This document shows positions 43,392 to 51,573 of a DNA stretch of 64,000 nt, in pieces; position 1 is the stretch's first letter; each line of letters begins with the position of its first letter. Made by a program: the position numbers and the translations under genes. The notes beneath the pieces were generated by a model. It was not told where the DNA came from and made no database searches. It saw nothing but the letters and a program-made list of their open reading frames with translations. Where the stretch lies: assembly GCF_018599195.1 (NCBI RefSeq), contig NZ_JAHFVK010000001.1:186001-250000 (forward strand), given 5' to 3'. Source of the stretch: Croceibacterium selenioxidans (lineage in GTDB: Bacteria; Pseudomonadota; Alphaproteobacteria; Sphingomonadales; Sphingomonadaceae).

Positions 43392-44234
43392 TCAAGCGTT
43401 CAGCGGTTTCACCGGTCCCAGTTGCATCCCGCCATCGATCATGACGTGGGCGCCGGTCATGTAGCTTCCGGCGTCGGACGCCAGCAACAGGGCGAGCGGC
43501 TTGATCTGGTAGGTTTCGGCCATGCGGCCTACCGGGACCAGCTCGTCCCACGCTGCCTTGGCCGCAGGATTCTTCTTCACCCAGCCATCGCCGATGTTGG
43601 TCACGAAGGGGCCCGGCGCGATGGCGTTCACGCGGATGCCGTAGGCGGCCAGCTCGTAAGCGGCATGGCGCATGAAGTGTTTCACGCCGGCCTTCGCCGC
43701 CATGTAGGGCACGCCGACGATCGCCTCGTTGACCTCTGCGGCGTTGGAGCTGGTGATCACGATGCTGCCGCCGCGGCGCTGCTTGTTGGCCTTCATCACC
43801 CGCGACGCCTCGCGCACTGTGTGGAACACGCCGTTGAGGTTGATGCCGATCGATTTGTACCAGCGGTCGGGGTCGTAGACGTCGATCTGGCCGTCAGGGT
43901 TGCGGTCGCCCTCGGGCGTCCAGAAACCGTTGCCGACATCGAGCCCGGCGTTGGCGAACGCGATGTCGCACCCTCCGTAAGCATGGACATGCTCGTCGAA
44001 GACCTTGGCGACCTGGTCGAGCTTCGACACGTCACAGACACCGAAGCGCGCCTCGTAACCTTCGTTGACCAGCCGCTGCGCTTCGCGGGCGGCGCCTTCG
44101 GCGTCGATGTCGGTCAGCGTCACCTTGGCGCCTGCTTCGGCCATACACTCGGCATAGGCGAGGCCGATGCCGCTGGCCGCGCCGGTCACGAGCGCCGAGC
44201 GGCCTTTGATGTCGAACTGGTCGAGGGTCTTCAT
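43392..44234 (-). CDS. Short-chain dehydrogenase/reductase (SDR)
   Basis: A 280-residue classical SDR. Cofactor motif TGAASGIGLAYAE near 18, acidic residue TDIDAEG suggesting NAD, FANAGLDVG (NAG), catalytic Ser in VITSSNAAEV and YMAAK (Tyr-x-x-x-Lys) near 178, and RVNAIAPGPFVT. There is an insertion near 105-120 (WTPEGDRNPDGQIDVYDPD). It probably oxidises a hydroxyl or reduces a ketone within the cluster pathway. It sits between the first cupin and the coupled alcohol dehydrogenase, separated from the cupin by a hairpin repeat. Confidence 0.88.
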   Translation of the reverse strand: MKTLDQFDIKGRSALVTGAASGIGLAYAECMAEAGAKVTLTDIDAEGAAREAQRLVNEGYEARFGVCDVSKLDQVAKVFDEHVHAYGGCDIAFANAGLDVGNGFWTPEGDRNPDGQIDVYDPDRWYKSIGINLNGVFHTVREASRVMKANKQRRGGSIVITSSNAAEVNEAIVGVPYMAAKAGVKHFMRHAAYELAAYGIRVNAIAPGPFVTNIGDGWVKKNPAAKAAWDELVPVGRMAETYQIKPLALLLASDAGSYMTGAHVMIDGGMQLGPVKPLNA

Positions 44235-44246
44235 GCGATTTCCTTC

Positions 44247-44327
44247 GTCATCCCGGTGAAGACCGGGATCGCGTCCAGTGAAGTCGGACCGGGTCCAACG
44301 AGTCCCCGGCCTTTGCCGGGGGTGACG
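44247..44327. repeat. Palindromic repeat unit inside the catabolic operon
   Basis: ATCCCGGT-GAAG-ACCGGGAT (44250-44269) and CCCCGGC-CTTT-GCCGGGG (44304-44321) are two perfect hairpins. The outer sequences GTCATCCCGG and CCGGGGGTGAC also pair with each other, so the whole unit can fold as a cruciform. It fills the SDR-cupin gap and may attenuate or stabilise the transcript. Confidence 0.6.
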
Positions 44328-44328
44328 G

Positions 44329-44868
44329 TCAGAGATACAGCTTCGGGTTGATCGGGATGCCGTTCTCTTTGCAGTAGCTTTCGTAGTGGTTCATCATCCA
44401 CCAGACGTCGGTGGTTTCGATAAGCACCGCGTTCTCGTCATAGAACTCGATCGGGCCTTCCATCCACCCGAACAGCTTCACGCCATCAGGGTGCTCGGTG
44501 ACGAGCGTATGGCTCTCTCCCGGTACCTCCAGGATAAGACCGCCCGGCGTCGCCACCCAGTCATACTCGAGGTAACGGACCGAGCCTTCGAGGACGACCA
44601 TGGTGATCGTGCCGCGGTGAAAGTGCGTGCCGATCGTGCCCGGACCCTTCACCCAAAGGATGTTCGAGAACAGGTTGCGGCGCACGTCGAACGCCAGGTG
44701 CTTGATCGCGGCGGTCTCGCCAAACGGAACCCACGGGCTGTCGTCGTCGGTCTGTGCGTCGATATAGCGGCCACCGGGCGAGTACTTCTCCACCAGTGAG
44801 CGGTAATTGAACGGGACGTCGACAATCGCCTTCTTGGTCGAGGGCGGGGCCTTCATCTGTGTGGCCAT
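44329..44868 (-). CDS. Cupin, 2,4'-dihydroxyacetophenone dioxygenase (DAD)-like
   Basis: A 179-residue single-cupin protein. Metal-ligand candidates are His82 and His84 (GTHFHRG), Glu101 (YLEYDW) and His120 (PGESHTLV), the spacing seen in DAD-type non-haem iron dioxygenases, which split an acyl side chain from an aromatic ketone. A paralogue with the same HxH-x16-E-x18-H pattern is encoded 13 bases upstream. The ring substrate is not known. Part of the leftward run with MFS, VOC, SDR and dehydrogenase genes. Confidence 0.75.
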   Translation of the reverse strand: MATQMKAPPSTKKAIVDVPFNYRSLVEKYSPGGRYIDAQTDDDSPWVPFGETAAIKHLAFDVRRNLFSNILWVKGPGTIGTHFHRGTITMVVLEGSVRYLEYDWVATPGGLILEVPGESHTLVTEHPDGVKLFGWMEGPIEFYDENAVLIETTDVWWMMNHYESYCKENGIPINPKLYL

Positions 44869-44881
44869 GGCAGGGTTCCTT

Positions 44882-45427
44882 TCAGCGGATCAGGCTGTCG
44901 AGGTAGTCATCTGCGATGCCGACCTCTTTGTAATGGGCACGGGCATCCCGCATGTAGTCGAACACGTCGTAATGACCGACAGTGTTGCCCTGCTCATCCA
45001 ACCACATCAGCGGACCGGAGACGACGAAGAACACCTTCATCGGGTCAGGGTGCGCGTAGGAGACGAGTGTGTGGCTTTCCCCCGGCGTCTCGAAGATAAA
45101 GTCGCCCGCGGTCGCGGTCCACTCATGCTCGAGATAGGCCCACTTGCCGCTGATCGTGTAGGCCCAGATCGGCTTCGGGTGATAGTGCCGGTTCACGATG
45201 CACGGCTTCTTGGCCATGAGCACGTCGGCCCACATGTTGAGAGTCGGGCTGATCCAGACCGGCTTGGAATAGACGTCCTCGACCATCGGCCGCCCGATCG
45301 GCACCCAGAGGCGCTCGTCACCCTCGGCGATCTTGGCGAAATAGGCCTCGGGCTTGGCACCCGGGCGAAAGGCATGCGGGACCGGCGGAGTACCGGCCCA
45401 GGGTTCAGTGGTTGGTGTTTCAGGCAC
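44882..45427 (-). CDS. Second DAD-like cupin
   Basis: A 181-residue cupin paralogous to its neighbour. Ligand candidates are His81 and His83 (NRHYHPKP), Glu100 (YLEHEW) and His119 (PGESHTLV). Shared segments include the WVPxG region near residue 45 and the PGESHTLV block, but the rest is well diverged, so the pair may form a heteromer or act on successive substrates. GTG 45427 is chosen because AAGGAGG lies just upstream; the longer reading has no family character. Confidence 0.75.
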   Translation of the reverse strand: MPETPTTEPWAGTPPVPHAFRPGAKPEAYFAKIAEGDERLWVPIGRPMVEDVYSKPVWISPTLNMWADVLMAKKPCIVNRHYHPKPIWAYTISGKWAYLEHEWTATAGDFIFETPGESHTLVSYAHPDPMKVFFVVSGPLMWLDEQGNTVGHYDVFDYMRDARAHYKEVGIADDYLDSLIR

Positions 45428-45437
45428 GGGAACCTCC

Positions 45438-46700
45438 TTATGCGACTGCGGGCGCGAGGCCGCGCCGTGCCACAACCGCAGGCGCGGTTTCCTTGAGAGC
45501 CATGGCGACGAAGCCGCTGATCACCGCGAGCACCATCAGCATCCACAGGAAGGTCGAATTGCCGAAGGCGTCGTTAAGCGCACCGGCAATCGGCGGGCCG
45601 AACACGCCGCCGAGGATCTCGCACGAGCCCATCGCCAGACCGAGCACGGTGGCATGGTGACGCGCGTCGAAACTCTCCGACGGGATGGTCGCCATGAAGA
45701 TCGGGAATATCCCGTTCACCGCCCAACCGACCACGAAGATCCCGGCCATAAGATAGGCCGGACCGTCGAAGTAGAGAGCACCGAGGGGGCCAAGAACAGA
45801 CAGGAACGGCAGGACCACCATCACCGGTTTGCGACCGATCAGATCCGACAGCCCCGAAACGGCAAAGCTGTAGACGAACGCGGCGATGCCTAGCGAGCCC
45901 ATCAGCCAGCTGGCGGTGGTTTCGTCGAAGCCCCTCTCCTGAACAAGGAATAGCGGCATGAAGGCCCAGGTGGTCACGAAGTGTCCGACCATCAGCACGC
46001 CGACCACGACACAAACCCACATGTTGCGGACCTTGATCGCCTCGGGGATGGTCATCGACTTTTCGGCCTCCACCGGCTTGGGCAGCGGCACGGGCTCCTT
46101 GAGCATGAACCAGATAATGATCGCGCTGATGATGCCCGGGATGCCGGCGAGGAAGAACGCCTCGCGCCATCCGAAGGCGTGGGCAAAGGCGACCAGCACG
46201 ACCGGAGCCGCGAAGCTGCCGAGCAGGTTCGAGCCCATGTTCTGCGCCACACCTTGTGCCAGGCCGCGGCGCTTAGGGTCGACTTCGCTTGCGACCATGG
46301 CATGGCTGATCGGCATGACGCCGCCTTCGGCCGCGCCCATGAGCAAACGCGCGCCGAGCAGCAACGCAAAGCTCGAAGCCAGACCGGTGAGGAACGAGCA
46401 GAACGAGAAAGCAAGAGTCGCCAGGACCAGCAGTATCTTGCGTTTGCCGATCGAGTCCGAGAGCCGGCCATAGAAGAAGGCCGCGATCGCCCACGAGAAG
46501 CTGAGGCCACCGGCGATGATGCCGATCTGCGTCTGCGTCAGGCCCAGCTCGGGCTGCACCGAGGGCATGAGCACGTTGAGCGCCTGCCGGTCGAAGAACA
46601 CGATCCCGAAGTTGAGGCTCAGCAGGAATACCAGCAGGACCTGATACCCCGCCGAATTGTTCACCCAGTTCCCAGTCTGGGTGGTGGCGCTTGGCTGCAT
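45438..46700 (-). CDS. MFS transporter, ACS/phthalate-permease-like
   Basis: A 420-residue permease with 12 helices. NFGIVFFDRQALNVLMPSVQPELGLTQTQIG in TM1 and the loop motif GRLSDSIGKRKI are typical of the anion:cation symporter group, which imports organic anions including aromatic acids. ATG 46700 has GGGAGA six bases upstream; an ATG at 46733 adds 11 residues. It lies 10 bases before the cupin pair and probably imports the cluster's substrate. Confidence 0.85.
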   Translation of the reverse strand: MQPSATTQTGNWVNNSAGYQVLLVFLLSLNFGIVFFDRQALNVLMPSVQPELGLTQTQIGIIAGGLSFSWAIAAFFYGRLSDSIGKRKILLVLATLAFSFCSFLTGLASSFALLLGARLLMGAAEGGVMPISHAMVASEVDPKRRGLAQGVAQNMGSNLLGSFAAPVVLVAFAHAFGWREAFFLAGIPGIISAIIIWFMLKEPVPLPKPVEAEKSMTIPEAIKVRNMWVCVVVGVLMVGHFVTTWAFMPLFLVQERGFDETTASWLMGSLGIAAFVYSFAVSGLSDLIGRKPVMVVLPFLSVLGPLGALYFDGPAYLMAGIFVVGWAVNGIFPIFMATIPSESFDARHHATVLGLAMGSCEILGGVFGPPIAGALNDAFGNSTFLWMLMVLAVISGFVAMALKETAPAVVARRGLAPAVA

Positions 46701-46755
46701 TCCGATTCTCCCGGCCGCCTCTTTGTGCGGCATATTATCGTTTTGGCTTATTCAA

Positions 46756-47301
46756 TCAGAGGAAGCTGCGGATCGGATCGGTCCCATCCCAGCCGAGGCT
46801 CGCTTCCCAGAAACGCGTGAAAGTCTGGTCCATCCCCGGGGTCACCGGCAGCAGCTCGATGAAGCCGAGTTGGGCGCCCGTCCCATTGTCGAGATAGATC
46901 ACTTCGCCGCCCGTGGGGACTGACGCGCGGAACGCCTCGTGGTAGCCGCGCGATTGATATTCGAGGCTGTCGGCATCGACGTTGGCGCTGGCAATGCCCA
47001 GGTGGTGGAAGCCGAAGCCGCGCAATTCGATCGTCTCGCGATAGACCGAAGGTTCGTCATCCAGCGGTTGGATCAATTCGATCAGCATGTGCCCGGCAAA
47101 GCCCATGGCAATGGTGATATCGGCGCGGGATTCTTCCCCCCGATACGTCTGGCCGGGGACGAGGAAATTCGGCAGCACGAAGAACGGGCCCGCGCGCATG
47201 TTGCTGACCCAGTGATGGATCGCCTGCTTCAAATCGGGCACGATGAACGCCGTTTGCGCCACGCCGCCCATGGGTTGGCCGTAGCCAAGCTTACCAGACA
47301 T
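46756..47301 (-). CDS. VOC-family protein (glyoxalase/epimerase-like)
   Basis: A 181-residue protein with VOC half-domains: VAQTAFIVPDLKQAIHHWVSNM near 12, AGHMLIELIQPL, FGFHHLGIASANVD near 95, and AQLGFIELLP near 155. His and Glu residues in these segments fit the metal site. It resembles the Glyoxalase_4 group that includes epimerases and ring-cleavage-related proteins. It is first in the leftward run. ATG 47301 is chosen from two adjacent ATGs, with GGAGG upstream. Confidence 0.75.
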   Translation of the reverse strand: MSGKLGYGQPMGGVAQTAFIVPDLKQAIHHWVSNMRAGPFFVLPNFLVPGQTYRGEESRADITIAMGFAGHMLIELIQPLDDEPSVYRETIELRGFGFHHLGIASANVDADSLEYQSRGYHEAFRASVPTGGEVIYLDNGTGAQLGFIELLPVTPGMDQTFTRFWEASLGWDGTDPIRSFL

Positions 47302-47416
47302 CATTCCTCCCGCGGACACTCGTACCATCGGAGCGCCAGTCGGCCTCATCGCTCGCCAATCGGCGCGACAAAGTCAATCACGCCGTGCTAGATCGGATGC
47401 GCAAGGAGAGAGTGCC

Positions 47417-47512
47417 ATGACTACCGCGATGTTGATTGCGATCTTCGTGATGCTGGCGGCGGGCTCGGTCTTCGCCGTATGGACAGGCCTCAAATTGATC
47501 AAAGGCAAGTAA
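47417..47512 (+). CDS. 31-residue single-span membrane microprotein
   Basis: A short gene reading MTTAMLIAIFVMLAAGSVF, then AVWTGLKLIKGK. It is one hydrophobic helix with a positively charged C-terminus, so it should lie N-out/C-in. AAGGAGAG is placed well before the ATG, and the stop TAA is four bases before the ATG of the aldolase gene, showing a designed translation unit rather than chance. It heads the rightward half of the catabolic cluster, divergent from the VOC gene. Function unknown; a small transport or membrane-enzyme subunit is possible. Confidence 0.65.
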   Translation: MTTAMLIAIFVMLAAGSVFAVWTGLKLIKGK

Positions 47513-47515
47513 GCC

Positions 47516-48271
47516 ATGGCCACGCAACTCAAGCGCAATTCGGATTGCAGCGAAGCGGAATGGACGGCGCGGCAGGAACTCGCGGCTTGTTACCGCATCT
47601 TCGACATGATGGGCTGGTCCGAGTCGATCTACAATCACATCACCGTGCGGGTGCCAGGCGAAGAGGCGTTCCTCATCAATCCCTACGGCCTGTTATGGTC
47701 GGAGGTCACGGCTTCCAATCTCGTGAAGATCGATTCCGAGGGTAACAAGCTCTGCAGCAGCCCCTACCCGGTGAACAAGGCCGGCTTCACCCAGCACGCC
47801 TGCTTCCACAAGAACATCGATTGGGCGCACGCCATCGTCCATACCCATACGCCGGACACGATGGCTGTCTGTTCGAGTGAGGAAGGGCTGACGCCGACGA
47901 ATTTTTACGCCTGCTTTTTCGAAGGCAGTGTCGGCTATCATGACTTCGAGGGCATCACCGTCCGCGCCGAAGAAGGCGTGCGCCTGCTTGAGAACCTGGG
48001 CGACAATCGCGTGCTGATGCTGCGCAATCACGGCCCCGTGGTGCTGGGCGCGACGCTCTACGAGATGTTCCTCAACTACTACATGCTGCAGCGGGCATGC
48101 GAGATCCAGGTCAAGACTTGCGCGCTCGGCAAGCCGATCCGGGTCCCGGCGGAGGTGGTCGCGGTGCACCAGCGTGACCGTGACCAGGTCGCACTCAAGG
48201 ACTTTGGCAAGGCAGACTTCGAAGCCTGGACCCGCAAACTCGACACCATCGACCGGAGCTGGCGTGAGTGA
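47516..48271 (+). CDS. Class II aldolase/adducin-family protein
   Basis: A 251-residue protein of the fuculose-aldolase fold. Zinc ligands are expected in VHTHTPDT (HxH, near 106) and in RNHGPVVLG near 170; N-terminal NHITVRVPGEEAFLINPYG and LLWSEVTASNLVKID are the phosphate-loop side. Members include aldolases, epimerases and decarboxylases, some in aromatic catabolism. The Glu general base of true aldolases is not clearly present, so decarboxylase-like or other chemistry is possible. ATG 47516 follows the microprotein stop by three bases. Confidence 0.82.
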   Translation: MATQLKRNSDCSEAEWTARQELAACYRIFDMMGWSESIYNHITVRVPGEEAFLINPYGLLWSEVTASNLVKIDSEGNKLCSSPYPVNKAGFTQHACFHKNIDWAHAIVHTHTPDTMAVCSSEEGLTPTNFYACFFEGSVGYHDFEGITVRAEEGVRLLENLGDNRVLMLRNHGPVVLGATLYEMFLNYYMLQRACEIQVKTCALGKPIRVPAEVVAVHQRDRDQVALKDFGKADFEAWTRKLDTIDRSWRE

Positions 48272-48319
48272 GAATGGCTTGTTTCGCTACCCTCGTAGTG
48301 ACGAAGTAGTGGGCGGGGC

Positions 48320-48856
48320 ATGACCGATCTCATCGTCAATGACCGTCCAGTCCGTTTCAACATGGATCCGCAGACGCCGCTGCTGTGGGCGCTCCGCGAT
48401 GCTGCAAACCTGACCGGTACCAAGTACGGCTGCGGTTCGGGCGACTGCGGCGCGTGTATGGTACTGATCGACGGAGAGGCGCTGAGGAGCTGTCTCGTCA
48501 CGCTCGCCGAATGCGAAGGACGCGTGGTCGTCACCGTCGAGGGCCTGTCGCGCGATCGCTCGCATCCTGTTCAGCAGGCGCTGGTGGCGGAGCAGGCGAT
48601 CCAGTGTGGGTTCTGCACGCCTGGCATCGTCATGGCCGCTGCGGCGCTGCTCAGGACCAATGCCGATCCGTCGGAAGACCAGATCAAGCAGGCGATTACC
48701 AACTTGTGCCGCTGTGGTGTCTATCCCCGCCTGGTGCGGGCCATACAGCGGGCGGGGCGGGTGACACGGCGGGCGGAGCGGATCAGCGCGGCCCCGGCGC
48801 CCGGCATAGATGCCAAGGATGCGGCGGCGGCCGTGCCCGCCATGCGCGCGGATTAG
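48320..48856 (+). CDS. (2Fe-2S) subunit of a xanthine-oxidase-family dehydrogenase
   Basis: A 178-residue electron-transfer subunit. The plant-type cluster is CGSGDCGACMVL with a fourth Cys in ALRSCLV (near 58). The second, alpha-helical cluster is QCGFCTPGIVM near 97 and LCRCGVYPRL near 132. This is the small subunit of molybdenum hydroxylases such as isoquinoline 1-oxidoreductase. No molybdopterin or FAD subunit is encoded next to it. A 30-residue Ala-rich C-terminal extension is unusual. It follows the aldolase gene by 48 bases. Confidence 0.88.
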   Translation: MTDLIVNDRPVRFNMDPQTPLLWALRDAANLTGTKYGCGSGDCGACMVLIDGEALRSCLVTLAECEGRVVVTVEGLSRDRSHPVQQALVAEQAIQCGFCTPGIVMAAAALLRTNADPSEDQIKQAITNLCRCGVYPRLVRAIQRAGRVTRRAERISAAPAPGIDAKDAAAAVPAMRAD

Positions 48857-48872
48857 TCTAAGGAGCAGTTTT

Positions 48873-49217
48873 TTGAAGGCGACAATCTGGCACAACCCGA
48901 ACTGCGGCACCTCACGCAAGGTGTTGGCGAGGTTGCAGGAGAGCGGCGATCTCGATCTTACCGTGGTCGAATATTTGAAGCAGCCGCCGAGCCGCGACAA
49001 GCTCGCGCAGCTCTATCGAGATGCGGGCATGGCCCCAGGCGAGGGCATACGCCGGCGCGGTACGGATGCCGATGAACGCGGGCTGCCCGCTGCTGACGAC
49101 GACACCGTGCTCGATGCCATGGTGGAGGAGCCCGCCTTGATCGAGCGCCCGCTTGTGGAAACCGAGAACGGCGTGAGGTTGTGCCGGCCTGCGGAGCGGG
49201 TGGAAGAGATCCTCTAG
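48873..49217 (+). CDS. arsC: ArsC-family arsenate reductase (glutaredoxin type)
   Basis: A 114-residue thioredoxin-fold protein. The N-terminal motif WHNPNCGTSRKVL puts catalytic Cys11 in the ArsC position, and the conserved Arg is in IERPLVETENGVRLCRP. Such proteins reduce arsenate with glutathione/glutaredoxin, though some family members have other roles. The TTG start at 48873 has AAGGAG eight bases upstream. No arsR or arsB is nearby, and it lies 16 bases after the 2Fe-2S gene, so its inclusion in this cluster is odd. Confidence 0.85.
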   Translation: MKATIWHNPNCGTSRKVLARLQESGDLDLTVVEYLKQPPSRDKLAQLYRDAGMAPGEGIRRRGTDADERGLPAADDDTVLDAMVEEPALIERPLVETENGVRLCRPAERVEEIL

Positions 49218-49330
49218 GTAATGGTGCGGCTTGCATTGGGGCGGCTTATTTGCCAGTCCCCCGAACACATGAGCGTGCTCAATCAACGAATGACCGCGCT
49301 TGGCGCAATGAAAGGGGCGCGTTCCTACTC

Positions 49331-49957
49331 ATGAATGGCAGCGAGTTAGCCGAGGAGCGTCCCTCCGGGCTCCGTCAGCGTATTAAGCAGGCGCTGGGGC
49401 CGGCGGGCGTGTTCTTCCAGGGGTTCCTCGAACATCCACGGATGGTTGGCTCGATCATTCCGTCGTCGAGATCGACCATCGACAAGATGCTCGAACCGGT
49501 GAAGTGGGACGAGTGCAAGCTGTTCGTCGAATACGGACCCGGTGTAGGCACGTTCTGCCGCCCGGTCCTCGACCGGCTGCCGCGCGGCGGCGAACTGCTG
49601 GTGATCGACACCAACCCCTTGTTCATCGACTATCTGAAGAAGACCATCCGGGACAGCCGCTTCCACGCGGTGCTTGGCTCGGCCGAGGATGTCGAGGAGA
49701 TCGTCCGATCGCTTGGACACGAACAGGCCGACTACGTCTTGTCGGGCTTGCCCTTCTCGACCCTGCCCGACGGCGTTGGACCCTCGATCGCGGCCGCGAC
49801 TTATCGGGTGGTTCGTACCGGTGGCGCGTTCCTAACATATCAGTTCAGCACCGTGGCGCGCGACCTGACCGCTCGCCATTTCGAGAAGGTGGACACCGGC
49901 TTTACCTGGCTGAACATCCCGCCCTGCCTGCTCGCCTGGGGCTGGAAGGCCGGCTGA
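49331..49957 (+). CDS. SAM-dependent methyltransferase, phospholipid N-methyltransferase-like
   Basis: A 208-residue class I methyltransferase. The N-terminus FFQGFLEHPRMVGSIIPSS is typical of the PmtA/ornithine-lipid group; SAM-binding motif I is FVEYGPGVGTFCRPVL near 65, acidic motif LLVIDTNP near 88, and motif II/III VLSGLPFSTLPDG near 138. Likely product is methylated phosphatidylethanolamine or a related lipid, but small-molecule substrates cannot be excluded. It stands apart from the upstream cluster by about 110 bases. Confidence 0.75.
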   Translation: MNGSELAEERPSGLRQRIKQALGPAGVFFQGFLEHPRMVGSIIPSSRSTIDKMLEPVKWDECKLFVEYGPGVGTFCRPVLDRLPRGGELLVIDTNPLFIDYLKKTIRDSRFHAVLGSAEDVEEIVRSLGHEQADYVLSGLPFSTLPDGVGPSIAAATYRVVRTGGAFLTYQFSTVARDLTARHFEKVDTGFTWLNIPPCLLAWGWKAG

Positions 49958-49994
49958 GGGAAATCCCCTCCTCGGGTGAGGAGGGGACTCCAGC

Positions 49995-50837
49995 TTATTC
50001 GAAGATTTCGCTTACGGCCTGCGTCGGGCGGGCCAGTTGCTTGTGAGTGCCGGCGAGAACCGCAAGAAACAGCACGGTCACGATCATACCGAACAGCGCG
50101 TTGACCAGGCCGCTCACGATCAGTCCCACCGTCTGACCGCCCAGAGCCGTAAACAGGCCGGCGAACAGGCCGACCACAGTCGAGATCACCATCACGGCGA
50201 TCAACAAAAGGACGTAGAAGGCGAACAGCCGCACGCTGTTGCCTTTGGTCAGCCGCCACGAGCGCTGCAGAGCCACGAGGGGATTCGTCACACGCTCAAT
50301 CGCGATCACTGGCGCGACCAGTGAGAATTTAGTCATGAGGTAACAGAAGGCCACGAGCGCGCCGAGGCCGAAGAGGACCGCGAGAGCGGCCCCTCCCGAG
50401 GTCCCCGCAAGGACCGGGATCACCAGTAGCAATGCCACCACGAGGCTTAGAAGGATTTGCGCGAGGATATAGGGGATCAGGCACTTGGCCCCGATCAGTA
50501 GCGCTTCGCCCACGGTGGGCCGCGCCCGGTCGGTCAGCAGGGCGAGCAGCCCCAACATCCCGATGCCCTGGACGATCGCGGAGGCCAGCAGGAACCACTT
50601 GATCTGGTCGAACACTTCCCCGGCCTGCTTAAGCGCCAGGTCGAACGCGTCGGACGGGTCGGTCGGCTGGGGCGCCACCGCGGCGCCGCTCGCCAGCGCG
50701 GCGTAGTCAGGCGACAGCAGCATGAGCGCAAGAGAGGGCAGGAAAAAGAACGCTGCGCCCACGATGAGCACTACGTCACGATTGGCCTGCAATAGCGCCA
50801 CCGCGTCGTTCCAAGCCCGCCCCATGTCAAATTTCAT
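49995..50837 (-). CDS. Polytopic membrane protein (glycerophosphoryl-diesterase membrane-domain-like)
   Basis: A 280-residue protein with about six long hydrophobic helices (DVVLIVGAAFFFLPSLALMLL, YILAQILLSLVVALLLVIPVL, LFAFYVLLLIAVMVISTVVGLF). The segment APVIAIERVTNPLVALQRSWRLTKGN between helices is characteristic of membrane domains of the GdpP_N/YciC type, which have no known catalytic activity by themselves. ATG 50837 follows AGAGGGAAG. Divergent from lipB. Confidence 0.7.
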   Translation of the reverse strand: MKFDMGRAWNDAVALLQANRDVVLIVGAAFFFLPSLALMLLSPDYAALASGAAVAPQPTDPSDAFDLALKQAGEVFDQIKWFLLASAIVQGIGMLGLLALLTDRARPTVGEALLIGAKCLIPYILAQILLSLVVALLLVIPVLAGTSGGAALAVLFGLGALVAFCYLMTKFSLVAPVIAIERVTNPLVALQRSWRLTKGNSVRLFAFYVLLLIAVMVISTVVGLFAGLFTALGGQTVGLIVSGLVNALFGMIVTVLFLAVLAGTHKQLARPTQAVSEIFE

Positions 50838-50908
50838 GCTTCTTCCCTCTTTCGAAACCGAACTTGTCCTTGATAAGCCGGTTTTGAGGCGCCAGCAAAC
50901 TACGTGAA

Positions 50909-51571
50909 ATGCCGGATATGCGATCATTTTTGGATCAAGGCGTCGAATGGCGTCGCAGCCATGCGCTAATTCCCTATCGAGAGGCGCTGGCCGAACAGGA
51001 AGCGCGCAACGCCGCGATCGCCGCGGGCGAGGCGCCGGAGCTGGTCTGGTTGCTCGAGCATCCCCCTGTCTACACTGCGGGAACCAGCGCCCCTGCCGGG
51101 GAACTGCTCGATCCCCGCTTCGAGGTAGTCGCGACGGGGAGGGGAGGACGCTACACCTATCACGGCCCGGGGCAGCGGGTCGGATACGTCCTGCTCGACC
51201 TGAGCCGGCGTGGGCGCGATGTGCGGCGCTTTGTCCATTCTCTGGAAGAGTGGGTCATAGCGACGCTGGCGGACTTCGGAGTGGAGGCCTGGGCTGTCCC
51301 CGACCGGATCGGCATCTGGACGCGCGACATCGACGGCTCCGAAGCCAAGATCGGCGCGATCGGCGTGCGGGTACGCAAGTGGGTGACGATGCACGGCTTC
51401 TCGGTGAACCTCGATCCTGACCTGTCGCACTTTTCGGGCATCGTGCCTTGCGGGATCGCGGAGTTCGGTGTCACCAGCCTTGCCCGGCTTGGCCTTGCGG
51501 TTACGCCCGAGGAATGGGATGGGGCCCTGCGCGCCCGCGCCCATTACTTGACGGCACTCGAAACGGACTGA
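50909..51571 (+). CDS. lipB: Lipoyl(octanoyl) transferase LipB
   Basis: Transfers octanoyl from ACP to lipoyl domains, the first step of lipoate synthesis. The 220-residue protein has [22 protein letters not shown] near 70, the Lys of [12 protein letters not shown] near 148, [15 protein letters not shown], and catalytic Cys181 in [14 protein letters not shown]. Length and motif order are standard. The lipoprotein gene starts two bases after its stop. Confidence 0.95.
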   Translation: MPDMRSFLDQGVEWRRSHALIPYREALAEQEARNAAIAAGEAPELVWLLEHPPVYTAGTSAPAGELLDPRFEVVATGRGGRYTYHGPGQRVGYVLLDLSRRGRDVRRFVHSLEEWVIATLADFGVEAWAVPDRIGIWTRDIDGSEAKIGAIGVRVRKWVTMHGFSVNLDPDLSHFSGIVPCGIAEFGVTSLARLGLAVTPEEWDGALRARAHYLTALETD

Positions 51572-51573
51572 GA

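Noticed and set aside
48287-49000. 237-codon minus-strand frame over the 2Fe-2S and arsC genes
   Set aside because: Both sense-strand genes have full cofactor or catalytic motifs; the antisense product is Arg-rich with no domain.
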